Program-made: the position numbers and the translations under genes
Notes under the pieces: model-generated
Databases searched by the model: none
What the model was told of the DNA's origin: nothing
What the model saw: only the letters and a program-made list of their open reading frames with translations
From: Planctomycetota bacterium
GTDB lineage: Bacteria; Planctomycetota; Brocadiia; CAIUPP01
Assembly (NCBI GenBank): GCA_022705425.1
Contig: JAKJEM010000022.1
Location: 1-37,993, forward strand
Direction: 5' to 3'
DNA length: 37,993 bases
Shown: positions 23,805 to 31,959 of the stretch, one piece after another
Numbering within the stretch: the first letter of the stretch is position 1
How the letters are laid out: each line of letters begins with the position of its first letter

Positions 23805-26800
23805 GCCTCTCCCTCCTCGACGTGGTCCATCAGGGGCGCCCAGAAGGCGCGCGCCAGGGACTCGAAGTCCCCGCGCCGGTCGCGGAACGGGTCGCCGCCG
23901 CGGAAACAGAGGGCGACAAAGGGATCGTCGCGGTCGCCGGGTGTGTTCCGGAAATCATCGCCGAACCAGGCGGCATAGGCTTCCTTCCAGGCGGTGGCGA
24001 CGGGGTCGTCGCTCCGTTTCGGATCGTGCAGGCGCGCCGCGAAGGCGTACCCGGCCTCCTCGAAGAGGGGCAACGGCTCGGCCAGGGCGCGACGGTATCC
24101 GGCCAGGAGAGCATCCAGGAGTTTGCGGGGCCTGGCGACCGGGCCGAAGCGGCGCTCGCCGTCCGTGCCGATCAGGCGCGTGACGCGCGGCAGGGCCGCG
24201 CCCTCCTCGGCGGCGGCATTGAGCAGCAGATGGGCCGTCCACGCGCGCGCCAGGTCCTTGGGCTTGATCGCGGCGCAGCGGTATTGCAGCCGCGCCCGAT
24301 CCGTGAGTCCTTCGATGCGGCCCGTCAGCGTCCAGTCCACGCCCTGGACGGAGAGCTCGGCGGGGGGCAGGAACTGCGCGTCGCGGAGGCGATCGAGTAC
24401 GGGACCCACCTGGCGTTCGATCTCGCTGCGGAGGGCGCGTCCGAGGCGTCCGGGCGGCAGGTCGCCCCGCGCGGCCAGCAGCGTCGTCTCGTCCTCGGTC
24501 GCGCCCGCCAGCCGCCGCGCCAACAGCCAGTCGGCCACGCGCGTCCGGGTCAGATTGTCCAGCGCAAGGGGTTCGACATTCTCGACCTCCGCCGCGTCGT
24601 CGGCGGGGAAGCGCAGGTCGAGCGTGCGCTCGCAGAAGAGACGGCAGGGGCGCAGCCACGCGCGGGCGAGGTCCGCTGCGGACACCGTCAAGCGGCCTTC
24701 GGGGATGGGAAAAGGCCGGGTGATGAAGGGAAGCTGGGCGTGGCGGGCGCCGCCGGCCGCCCGGCCCGCTCGGCAGTTCTCCGCCGAGTAGCTGAACAGG
24801 CGCGCGTCGCGTCCGTTGTAGTACGCCGCGCTGAAGGGTTGCAGGGGATGACGCAGAAGGACCGTCCGGCGCGTTTCGGGACCGTACGCGCGCTCGACGG
24901 CATCGAGCAACTCCGCCAGGCAGACGGAGGGCGGGCGCTCGGAGTTGTCCTTCTGCGACGCGCCGACGTAGGTGACGATCAGGCGACGCCCGGCGGCAAG
25001 GAAGGTTTCCAGAAAGAGCTGACGGTCGTCGGCGCGGAGGCTGCGGTCGCCGGGCCGCGGGGCGCGCGCCTGGAGGTCGAACGCGGGGGGGCGGTCGCGG
25101 CGAGGGAAGGCGTCGTGGCCGAGGCCGCAGACGGCGATGATCTTGAAGGGGATCGTGCGCATGGGCTTCATGGCGCAGAAGGTGATCGCCCCGCTGATGA
25201 ACCCCGTGCCGAATCCGTCGTCGGCGAAGGCGTGCTCGAAGTGGTCGCAGAGGACGTCGAGCGGCACAGGGCGGTTGTGGGCGGCGGCGAGCGCCAGGGT
25301 ATCGAGGCGTCGCAGTTCGCCCCGGATGCGCGCTATGGCGTCGCGCTCCTCGTCATCACGGGCTTCAAGGAACTGGTCCGGCCAGGCGTTCAGATCGGCG
25401 GCCCACTCGCGAAGGGGGCGCTCGCGGCGGAGATTGCCGGCGCAGCGAAAGAGGCGCTCGCACCAGTCCACGAAGCGCCCGAGAAGATCGGCCCGGCCCG
25501 CCGTGGCGCTGCCGAGCGGCAGCGTTCCGGCGACGAGGTCGTCGCACGGGCCGACGGCATAGCCCAGGAGCAGCCGCTCGAAGCCGGCGCGCCAGGTGTT
25601 CGCGGACTCGGGGGGCAGGCCCTCGGCGCGACGCGCGGCGGCGTCCACGCCCCAGCGGATGTTGGCGTCGGCCACCCATTGCGCCAGGACCGGCAGGTCC
25701 GATTCGGTGAAGCCCGCCCGCCGCTGCACAGCCGGGCATTCGAGCAGGTCGAGCACCTCCGTGGCCGTCACACGTCCCCGCGCCAGGGTCAGTGCGCGAC
25801 AGAAGACCTCCGTCAAGGGCAACTCGTGGGCCACGCGACGGTCGGCCACGCGCACGGGCAGGCGCGGCGCGGGAGGATGGTCCACCCCGAAGACGCTCCG
25901 CGCATATGGGGCGTACGTGGCCACGTCCGGCGTCATCACCAGAATGTCATGCGGGCGGAGTTCCGGGTCGGCGGCGAAGGCCGCCAGCAACTGGTCGCGC
26001 AGGACCTCCATCTCGCGCAAGGGCGAATGGCAGATGTGAACCGTCAGCGAGTCGTCGGCCGCAGTCGGGGAAGCGGTATCGGTCGCGGTCCGGCCGGGGG
26101 GCGCGGCGGGCGGCGCCGCAACGAACGTGCGGTCCAGCCCCGCCAGGGCGTCGGCCTGCAAACGGTGGAGCAGGGAGTCGCGCGGCGGGGGCGCAGCGGC
26201 GATGGGGTCCCAGGTTGCCTCTGCGCCGAAGTTCTCCCGCAGAAGATCGAGAAAGGTCTGCCCCTGCCCGCCCATCGAGGCGACCAAGGGGTTCGCCCCA
26301 CCTCCGATGGCGTCGTCCGTCGTCGGTCGTCCGTTGTTCGCGGCCACGACGTAGAGACTGACCTCGACGAAGCGCGCCAGACCTCGCAGCAGCCGGATAA
26401 AGACGGGGGGCAGCGTCGTTACACCGAAGACGGCCAGCCGCGGCGGCAGGCCCTTCGGCGGCGCGGCGCAGGTCTCGAGGGACTCGATGAGCCTCTCGAA
26501 GCGGCGCGCCAGGTGGTCCGCCGGGGCCTCACGCGTCAGGCGCCGCCACAACTCCGCCTGCCAGGCCGCGTCGTCGCACTTCACGGGGTCCTTCCCGGCC
26601 TCCCAGGCCAGCAGCAGATCGGGGCGGTAGATCTGGTAATCGTCGAAGAGATTTGCCACGCGGGCGCAGAGCTGATGTCGTTTGCGCGCATCGCCGTCGG
26701 CCAGATAGGCCCGCAGCGGGGCGAAGCCCTTCAAGGGCAGCAGAGCGTCGAGCGCGTCGTCAATGCGCCAGGTCAGCGCGTCGCGCCCGAAGGGGGAATC

Positions 26801-27076
26801 CTCGTAGCCGCCGGGCGGGGCCGGGTGGGGGGCGGCGTCGGCGGCCTCCGCCAGGCGGTGCCCGAAGGCGCCGGGGAAGGGCATGTAAAGAGAGGCGGCG
26901 CAGCCGAGCCGGTCGGCCAGTTGAAGGGTGACCCAGCGGCGCATGCCCTGGCTCTGGACGACGACGACTTCGCGCGCCAGCGGAGGCAGCGGCGCGGCGG
27001 CGAGAGCGTCGGCCAGGGCGCGCAGGAGCGCGTCGAGGCGATGGCTTGTAACGATGCGCAAGCGGCGCGAAGGCAT
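23801..27076 (-). CDS. recC: Exodeoxyribonuclease V subunit gamma (RecC)
   Basis: This 1091-residue protein is comparable to E. coli RecC (1122). Its N-terminus (VTSHRLDALLRALADALAAA ... VVVQSQGMRRWVTLQLAD) and the central PFKIIAVCGLGHDAFPRRDRPPAFDL match RecC helicase-like domains. The protein lacks working ATPase motifs, as expected. In E. coli RecC splits the strands and recognises Chi. I chose the ATG at 27076 (GGAG at spacing 6, start of homology); the frame runs 14 codons further. It is the first gene of the operon, with recB overlapping its stop by 4 nt. Unlike in E. coli, no ptrA lies between recC and recB. Confidence 0.95.
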   Translation of the reverse strand: MPSRRLRIVTSHRLDALLRALADALAAAPLPPLAREVVVVQSQGMRRWVTLQLADRLGCAASLYMPFPGAFGHRLAEAADAAPHPAPPGGYEDSPFGRDALTWRIDDALDALLPLKGFAPLRAYLADGDARKRHQLCARVANLFDDYQIYRPDLLLAWEAGKDPVKCDDAAWQAELWRRLTREAPADHLARRFERLIESLETCAAPPKGLPPRLAVFGVTTLPPVFIRLLRGLARFVEVSLYVVAANNGRPTTDDAIGGGANPLVASMGGQGQTFLDLLRENFGAEATWDPIAAAPPPRDSLLHRLQADALAGLDRTFVAAPPAAPPGRTATDTASPTAADDSLTVHICHSPLREMEVLRDQLLAAFAADPELRPHDILVMTPDVATYAPYARSVFGVDHPPAPRLPVRVADRRVAHELPLTEVFCRALTLARGRVTATEVLDLLECPAVQRRAGFTESDLPVLAQWVADANIRWGVDAAARRAEGLPPESANTWRAGFERLLLGYAVGPCDDLVAGTLPLGSATAGRADLLGRFVDWCERLFRCAGNLRRERPLREWAADLNAWPDQFLEARDDEERDAIARIRGELRRLDTLALAAAHNRPVPLDVLCDHFEHAFADDGFGTGFISGAITFCAMKPMRTIPFKIIAVCGLGHDAFPRRDRPPAFDLQARAPRPGDRSLRADDRQLFLETFLAAGRRLIVTYVGASQKDNSERPPSVCLAELLDAVERAYGPETRRTVLLRHPLQPFSAAYYNGRDARLFSYSAENCRAGRAAGGARHAQLPFITRPFPIPEGRLTVSAADLARAWLRPCRLFCERTLDLRFPADDAAEVENVEPLALDNLTRTRVADWLLARRLAGATEDETTLLAARGDLPPGRLGRALRSEIERQVGPVLDRLRDAQFLPPAELSVQGVDWTLTGRIEGLTDRARLQYRCAAIKPKDLARAWTAHLLLNAAAEEGAALPRVTRLIGTDGERRFGPVARPRKLLDALLAGYRRALAEPLPLFEEAGYAFAARLHDPKRSDDPVATAWKEAYAAWFGDDFRNTPGDRDDPFVALCFRGGDPFRDRRGDFESLARAFWAPLMDHVEEGEA

Positions 27077-27122
27077 GACGTCTCCGTGTTCGCGGGGACT
27101 GCGGCGACCTCGCGTCACACAC

Positions 27123-27154
27123 GCGGGGCCGCTGCGCGCGGGGCGGGGCCCCGC
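27123..27154. other. G+C-rich hairpin between the recC start and the upstream propeller gene
   Basis: GCGGGGCC (27123-27130) pairs perfectly with GGCCCCGC (27147-27154) around a 16-nt loop. It could terminate the propeller transcript (no T-tract follows) or lie in the recC leader, since a TAGAAT box sits at 27172-27167 on the minus strand without a clear -35. Confidence 0.4.
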
Positions 27155-27219
27155 TCGCGCGACAGGATTCTACCCCGGGGCACTGACAGGCGCGCGCCTT
27201 GCGAGGCAGCGCCGCATTG

Positions 27220-28320
27220 TCAGTCCTCCAGTTCGCACTCCCACAGGTAGCCCGAGCGCGTGGGGACATCCGTCTCCGCCACATAGAGCCACTTGCGGTT
27301 CACGAGGCGCATATCGTGAACGCGGTAGAGCTTCAGCCCGGTTTCGCTGTCCACGATGGGCCCGAGGGGGTGGAAGGCGCGCGTGCGACGGTCATAGGCG
27401 AAGACGTTCCCACCCTCCTCGTCGCCGCTGCACCCGAGGAGCAGGTCGTCCTTCCACAGAATCAGCCCGGGCATGCGCTTGCTGGGACTGGGCTTGCCGA
27501 GGTACTCGACCTCGACGTTGCGCGGGTCGAGCCGGCAGAGGCTTCCGCCGCAGGCGCCGATGTAAAGCCGGCCGTCGCCGCCGTTGATCATGCAGTCCAC
27601 CGGTCCGGCGCCGGGGTACATCACGTTGGAATCGGCGCGGGCGTTGGGCAGTCCGCGCCGGTGCCAGGCGATGGCGTCGGCGACGGGGTCATAACGGAAG
27701 AACCAGTGCCGGGCGGGGTCCCAGGTGCCCCACAGGCCGCCGGCGTCGTCGAGGGCGCTGAGGTGGGTGATCGAGCCGAGGTAGCCGAAATCGCGCGCCG
27801 CGCCGGAGCGGAGGTTGTGAACGACGTAGCGGAAGCAGGGGTAGGTCTGGGCATGGATCAGGCCGCGCGCCTCGTCGAGGGTGATCGTCTGGATGTAGTC
27901 ATGCGGCGCGGGGATGCCGAGCTTGACGATAGCGCCGGAGCGCGGATCGAGCTTGAAGAGCGCGCCGCCGGGGGCGGCAAGGCGTTCGTCGCACAGGAGC
28001 AGCCCGGCCGAAGCGCCGTAGATCGTTCCGTCGGAAGCGAGTTCGAGAGAGCGGTGAATCTTGATCTCGTACTTCTCCGCGACGCGGGCGTAGTTCAGGC
28101 TTTCGAAGCGCTTCATTTCGGGGTCGAAGCGGTGCAGGATGTCGTTGTTGAAGGCGGTGATGCCGCAATAGAGCCGCCCGTCGGGGTGGGGGAGGAGGCA
28201 GGTGAAGGCGACGTAGTTCTCGCGGCGTTCGGCGTCGCGCTGGAAGTCCGTCGCGTCGCTGAGGTGCTCGCGGGTGCGGTAGTCGCGCAACACGTAATGT
28301 CGCACGCGCTTGATTCGCAT
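27220..28320 (-). CDS. Cytoplasmic beta-propeller protein
   Basis: This 366-residue protein is built of repeated blade-like segments: PDGRLYCGITAFNNDILHRFDP, SDGTIYGASAGLLLCDE, GALFKLDPRSGAIVKLG, GDGRLYIGACGGSLCRLDP and VFAYDRRTRAFHPLG. They look like a six- or seven-bladed propeller of the streptogramin-lyase/lactonase-like type. No signal peptide is visible. No catalytic residues can be assigned, so binding and enzymatic roles both remain open. I chose the ATG at 28320 (AAAGGG upstream) over one five codons earlier. It diverges from a secreted propeller gene and has its own promoter. Its product may act with that of the neighbour. Confidence 0.75.
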   Translation of the reverse strand: MRIKRVRHYVLRDYRTREHLSDATDFQRDAERRENYVAFTCLLPHPDGRLYCGITAFNNDILHRFDPEMKRFESLNYARVAEKYEIKIHRSLELASDGTIYGASAGLLLCDERLAAPGGALFKLDPRSGAIVKLGIPAPHDYIQTITLDEARGLIHAQTYPCFRYVVHNLRSGAARDFGYLGSITHLSALDDAGGLWGTWDPARHWFFRYDPVADAIAWHRRGLPNARADSNVMYPGAGPVDCMINGGDGRLYIGACGGSLCRLDPRNVEVEYLGKPSPSKRMPGLILWKDDLLLGCSGDEEGGNVFAYDRRTRAFHPLGPIVDSETGLKLYRVHDMRLVNRKWLYVAETDVPTRSGYLWECELED

Positions 28321-28359
28321 CGTTCGCCCTTTCATGTTCGGACCCGTTTCCCGCGGCCT

Positions 28360-28388
28360 ATTTGAACCGGAGGCGCGGGCACAGTCAA
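28360..28388 (-). promoter_or_regulatory. Candidate promoter of the cytoplasmic propeller gene
   Basis: On the minus strand, TTGACT (28388-28383, 5 of 6) and TCAAAT (28365-28360, 4 of 6) are separated by 17 nt. It lies 39 nt upstream of the ATG at 28320. Confidence 0.5.
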
Positions 28389-28429
28389 ATGCATCTCGCG
28401 GCGGACCTGAGGAAGGAGGCGTCCCGGAC

Positions 28430-28458
28430 TTGCCACACGGGTAGATTTATGCTCTGAT
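28430..28458 (+). promoter_or_regulatory. Candidate promoter of the secreted propeller gene
   Basis: TTGCCA (28430-28435, 5 of 6) and TCTGAT (28453-28458, 4 of 6) are separated by 17 nt, about 110 nt upstream of the start at 28569. It diverges from the propeller promoter at 28360-28388. Confidence 0.35.
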
Positions 28459-28568
28459 TCCGCATGGCTCGCACAGGCCGGAGGTTGCCGACGCGGACTT
28501 GTCAGCGTTCCTGAAGGTGGAGTACGAGTCGCCCGCGCACACAGGATGATTGATGGGGAGGTTCGGTC

Positions 28569-30614
28569 ATGCCACACACACAGGCGGGATTGTTGAAGGT
28601 CATGGCGCTTGCCTTGGCGCTGGCCGTCGCGGGGACGGGCATTGCGCAGGAGATGAAGGAGGAGGCCAAGCCGCTCTTCCCGGAGGCGAAACCTCTGGCC
28701 GTGGAGACGCTGGGCGCGCCGGTCCGCACGATGCCCGTCGGCGAGTCCACCTGGGTTCCCAACCCGGACGGCAAAGGGTGGACGCGCCTGTTGTTCTACT
28801 ATCACTACACCATGAAGATGCCCTGCCAGTTCGTCGCGATCAACACCGCCACCGGCCAGCTGCGGCAGGGGACGGTCGGCGAGAAGGCGGCCGGCGCCCC
28901 CTGGCGCTACACCCTGGGCCGCGACGGCAAGTGCTACATGGGCGTCCACGGCCCCACGGCCATCTGGATTTACGACCCGGCAACGGTGCAGATCGAGGTC
29001 GTCCCCGTCAACCTGCCGGGCGCGAAGGTCATCTCCGCCATCGCCACCGGCACGGACGGCATGATCTACGCCAGCACTACGGGGCAGATCATCACCTTTC
29101 AACTCGACCCGGCGACGCGCACGATCACCAGTTACGGCGCGCAGGGCAGCCCGCGCAAGTACCTGTCCTATGGCTACACCGTCGCCGCCGACGATGAGTA
29201 CACCTACACCGCCGCCGGGAAGATTCCTTGGGAACTCGTGGCGTACCATCGCAAGACCGGTCAGCAGAAGATTCTCCTGACGGCGTCGGAGAACGACTAC
29301 ATGGCCGTCGGCCAGGGCCCGCAGGGCTGCACGGCCCTCGTCTCGCATCAGTTCGGCCCGCAGAAAGGCCAGACGGAGCGCTACTGGCTCCATCGCGGTG
29401 AAGTGACGCCGCAGAAGGCGGACGCCGCGCCGCCCTGGGGCACATCGGCCCCGGCCACGAAGCCGCCGCCGGCCGCGCCCCGACCCGAGGAGCTTCTCGA
29501 TGACGCCGTGCCCGGCGCCGACGGCAAGGCCCGGTACCTCTACCGCCTGCCGGAGGCCAGGGCGCAGGCGCCCAAGGATCCGCCGCCCGACGCCGATCTT
29601 GCCCAACTCGGCTGGCAGACGGTCGAATACGCGGTCCAGGTCGGTCCCGGCAACATCAGCTTCATCCGCGAAACGCCCGACGGGCGCGTCCTGGGCGTCG
29701 GCCCCGCCTACCTGGACTGGTTCCTCTACGACCCGCAGACCGGACGCCTCACCGTGCTCGGCAAGATTCCCCTCAGTCACTACGATACCGTCTTCGCCGG
29801 GACGAAGGCGTACATGATGGGTTACCCGACAACGCCGCTCTATGAGTACGACCTGACCGGGGCGTGGACGCCCGGCACGGGCACGCCACAGAAGCCGGCC
29901 CCCCAGCTGGACGCGCCGGCCAGCAACCCCCGGCGCGTAGCGTACCTGGGGCATACGATCATGACGCATCACGGTCGCGCCGGCGCCGTCGGCGCCGATG
30001 GGCGCATCTACGTCGGCGGCCATGCCGAACGCGCGCACGTCGGCGGCGGCCTGGCCTGGTGGGACCCGAAGGAGCGCAAGGCCGGGGGACTGCGCGAGCC
30101 CTTCGAACTCTTCGACATCGCCAGTCTCTGCGCTGTGGACGACGGACGCAAGATCGTTTACAGCAGCACCCTCGTCACCGACCCGGCGACCGGCAAGCGC
30201 GAACCGGCCGCGAAGCTCTTTCTCTTTGACACGGAGAAACAGGAACTCGCCGGCTCCTTTGCGCCCTTCGCCGGGCGGAACAGCACGGGGCGCATCGTGC
30301 CCGCAGGCGGAACGACCGTCGTCGGCGCCATCGGCGGCGGCGAGGCCACGACGCTCTACCGCGCCGACGTCGCCGCTCAGAAGGTGCTCCAACAGGTCGA
30401 GTTGCCGTCGAAACTCGGCGGGGACTTCCGGCTGGGCCCCGACGGGCACATCTGGGCCTTTGCCGACAAGGTGCTGGTGCGGATTGACCCGCAGACATTG
30501 GAAGTGACGCCGATCGGCACGGTAGAAGCCGCCGGCCGGATGGCCTTCATCGGGCGCGACCTCTACCTCGCCGGGCAGGCCGAGCTGCGCCGCGTGACCG
30601 GCGCGCTGAAGTAG
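28569..30614 (+). CDS. Secreted beta-propeller protein
   Basis: The 681-residue product has a signal peptide (residues 1 to about 26, hydrophobic core VMALALALAVAGTGIAQ). Many propeller-like blades follow, for example RYTLGRDGKCYMGVHGPTAI, GTDGMIYASTTGQIITFQLD, ADGRIYVGGHAERAHV, AKLFLFDTEKQELAGSF and GPDGHIWAFADKVLVRID. A Pro-rich linker near residues 285-305 separates two propeller-like halves. GGGGAGG lies 8 nt before the ATG. It diverges from the cytoplasmic propeller gene. The two share blade style and may belong to one carbohydrate or lactone pathway, but no catalytic signature is recognisable. Confidence 0.78.
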   Translation: MPHTQAGLLKVMALALALAVAGTGIAQEMKEEAKPLFPEAKPLAVETLGAPVRTMPVGESTWVPNPDGKGWTRLLFYYHYTMKMPCQFVAINTATGQLRQGTVGEKAAGAPWRYTLGRDGKCYMGVHGPTAIWIYDPATVQIEVVPVNLPGAKVISAIATGTDGMIYASTTGQIITFQLDPATRTITSYGAQGSPRKYLSYGYTVAADDEYTYTAAGKIPWELVAYHRKTGQQKILLTASENDYMAVGQGPQGCTALVSHQFGPQKGQTERYWLHRGEVTPQKADAAPPWGTSAPATKPPPAAPRPEELLDDAVPGADGKARYLYRLPEARAQAPKDPPPDADLAQLGWQTVEYAVQVGPGNISFIRETPDGRVLGVGPAYLDWFLYDPQTGRLTVLGKIPLSHYDTVFAGTKAYMMGYPTTPLYEYDLTGAWTPGTGTPQKPAPQLDAPASNPRRVAYLGHTIMTHHGRAGAVGADGRIYVGGHAERAHVGGGLAWWDPKERKAGGLREPFELFDIASLCAVDDGRKIVYSSTLVTDPATGKREPAAKLFLFDTEKQELAGSFAPFAGRNSTGRIVPAGGTTVVGAIGGGEATTLYRADVAAQKVLQQVELPSKLGGDFRLGPDGHIWAFADKVLVRIDPQTLEVTPIGTVEAAGRMAFIGRDLYLAGQAELRRVTGALK

Positions 30615-30963
30615 CGCGGGCAGCGCGCCACGCAGCCAGGCGCGTGTGCCGAATCTGCCGGCCGGTGCTCTGCGCCATGCCCTGGAAGACCGCATCGAGG
30701 CAATGCACGCCGACGCGCGGAGCGTGCTTGAAGAAACCCTGCCGACAGGAGCCGGCCAATGGCTGCTGCACCGAGAATGAATCCTGAAGGGACCGACTCC
30801 ATGCCATGAGTCCGATGAACTCGACCTCGCGTCGCCTCGTCGCTATGTCAACCCGTGAAGAACACCGGTGTGAGCGGTCTCGGCATTGCCGGCTTCGCTC
30901 TTGCGCGGGTTTGACAGCCCGGATGAATACTCGGATATCACGCGGACTGGAGACCGGCAACGA
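30615..30963. other. Convergent intergenic region without a supported gene
   Basis: This 349-nt gap lies between the secreted propeller and the frameshifted glycosidase-like gene. A short GCGCG/CGCGC hairpin (30612-30626) overlaps the propeller stop and could be a weak terminator. A plus-strand frame around 30640-30780 reads RHALEDRIEAMHADARSVLE and ends at TGA, with no start or ribosome site. It may be a gene remnant. Confidence 0.4.
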
Positions 30964-31959
30964 TCAAGGCATGACGGGGGCGAGGTCGAACACGCTCTTG
31001 ATCGTATAGCGCAGCATAACGCCGCCGAAGCTGTACTCGACGTCGGCGCCGCGCGGGTTGGGCTTGTCGCCGGCGTAGGCGTTGAGGCCGATGCGCAGTT
31101 CGGCGCTCCGGCCGGGTGCAATCCCGGGGACGGGCAGGCCGCCGATCCAGAAGTCCCGGACCGCGTGCGGGCTGAGTTGGCACATGCCGGGCGGAAGGGC
31201 GTGACGGCTGCGGTTCTCCAGCCTCACGAGCAGCACATACTGCTTCGTCTTCGCGTCAATCTCCGTCTGCGTCGTTACCTCGACGACAGAGGACAGGGCC
31301 AGGTCCTTGAGCCACGCCTGTGCCGCACCGGATTGCGCCCTGGAACCGGTGATCCAGAGGGTGGAGCCGGAGAGCATGGCGGCGGCGGGGAGGGGATTTC
31401 CCATGATGTCCACCGCCTTGACGCCGGCGGGGGGAGAGATGGCGGCCTCCGCGACCGCGCCGTCGCGCATCCACATCGCCAGCGCAAAACGCTCGGCATT
31501 CTCGAAGAGGTGCGTCTCCAGTTCGGGCCGGAGTTTGAGTTCCTGCACGCCCTGAAGGCCGTCGAGTATCTGCGCCATGAGCGCGTAGGCCACGCCGGCG
31601 GGCTTGAGCGCGCCGTCGTACTCGAACAGGCACTTGTGGCGGTCGAGCTTGGTGAAATCGCCGCCGGGGAAGCGCGCGTCGTATCGGCTGAAGCCTTGAC
31701 TGCCGGACCAGGACATGGCGCGGACGGCGCTTTGGACGACGCCTTCGGTGTTGCGAAGGTAGTAGTCGGGGGTGCGCCGGTCCCTGGGGTTGTCGGGCGC
31801 CTCGATGGTGCGGTACATGCTGGCGTGGGGGCCGTACTCGACATTGATGAGGAACTTGCCGTGCTGGCGGGCGAAGTCGCGAAGCATCTCGCCGTGAGCG
31901 GGAACGCGCGCATAGTCCGATATGCCGTCGAAGTGCGGGACGCCGCCGGCCTTCTCCAC
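30964..31959 (-). CDS. Downstream fragment of the frameshifted glycosidase-like gene
   Basis: This is the 331-codon continuation after the frameshift, readable from a GTG at 31959. It contains the end of the TIM barrel (VPHFDGISDYARVPAHGEML, FLINVEYGPHASMYRTIEAP) and a C-terminal beta-rich domain. No ribosome site precedes the GTG, so independent translation is unlikely. It is listed because gene finders may call it separately. Confidence 0.5.
   Translation of the reverse strand: MEKAGGVPHFDGISDYARVPAHGEMLRDFARQHGKFLINVEYGPHASMYRTIEAPDNPRDRRTPDYYLRNTEGVVQSAVRAMSWSGSQGFSRYDARFPGGDFTKLDRHKCLFEYDGALKPAGVAYALMAQILDGLQGVQELKLRPELETHLFENAERFALAMWMRDGAVAEAAISPPAGVKAVDIMGNPLPAAAMLSGSTLWITGSRAQSGAAQAWLKDLALSSVVEVTTQTEIDAKTKQYVLLVRLENRSRHALPPGMCQLSPHAVRDFWIGGLPVPGIAPGRSAELRIGLNAYAGDKPNPRGADVEYSFGGVMLRYTIKSVFDLAPVMP

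Noticed and set aside
20277..27250. Plus-strand ORFs of 969 and 1142 codons antisense to recB and recC
   Set aside because: Both mirror the codon bias of the recB/recC frames. They show no domain motifs or credible starts, while the minus-strand products are unmistakable RecB and RecC.
30912..30940. TTGACA with GATATC at 17-nt spacing as a plus-strand promoter
   Set aside because: It would read antisense into the frameshifted glycosidase-like gene, the -10 match is poor, and no gene follows on that strand.
30547..30960. 137-codon minus ORF downstream of the propeller gene
   Set aside because: It has no ribosome site or motif, overlaps the end of the secreted propeller gene, and lies in a region that looks like degraded sequence.
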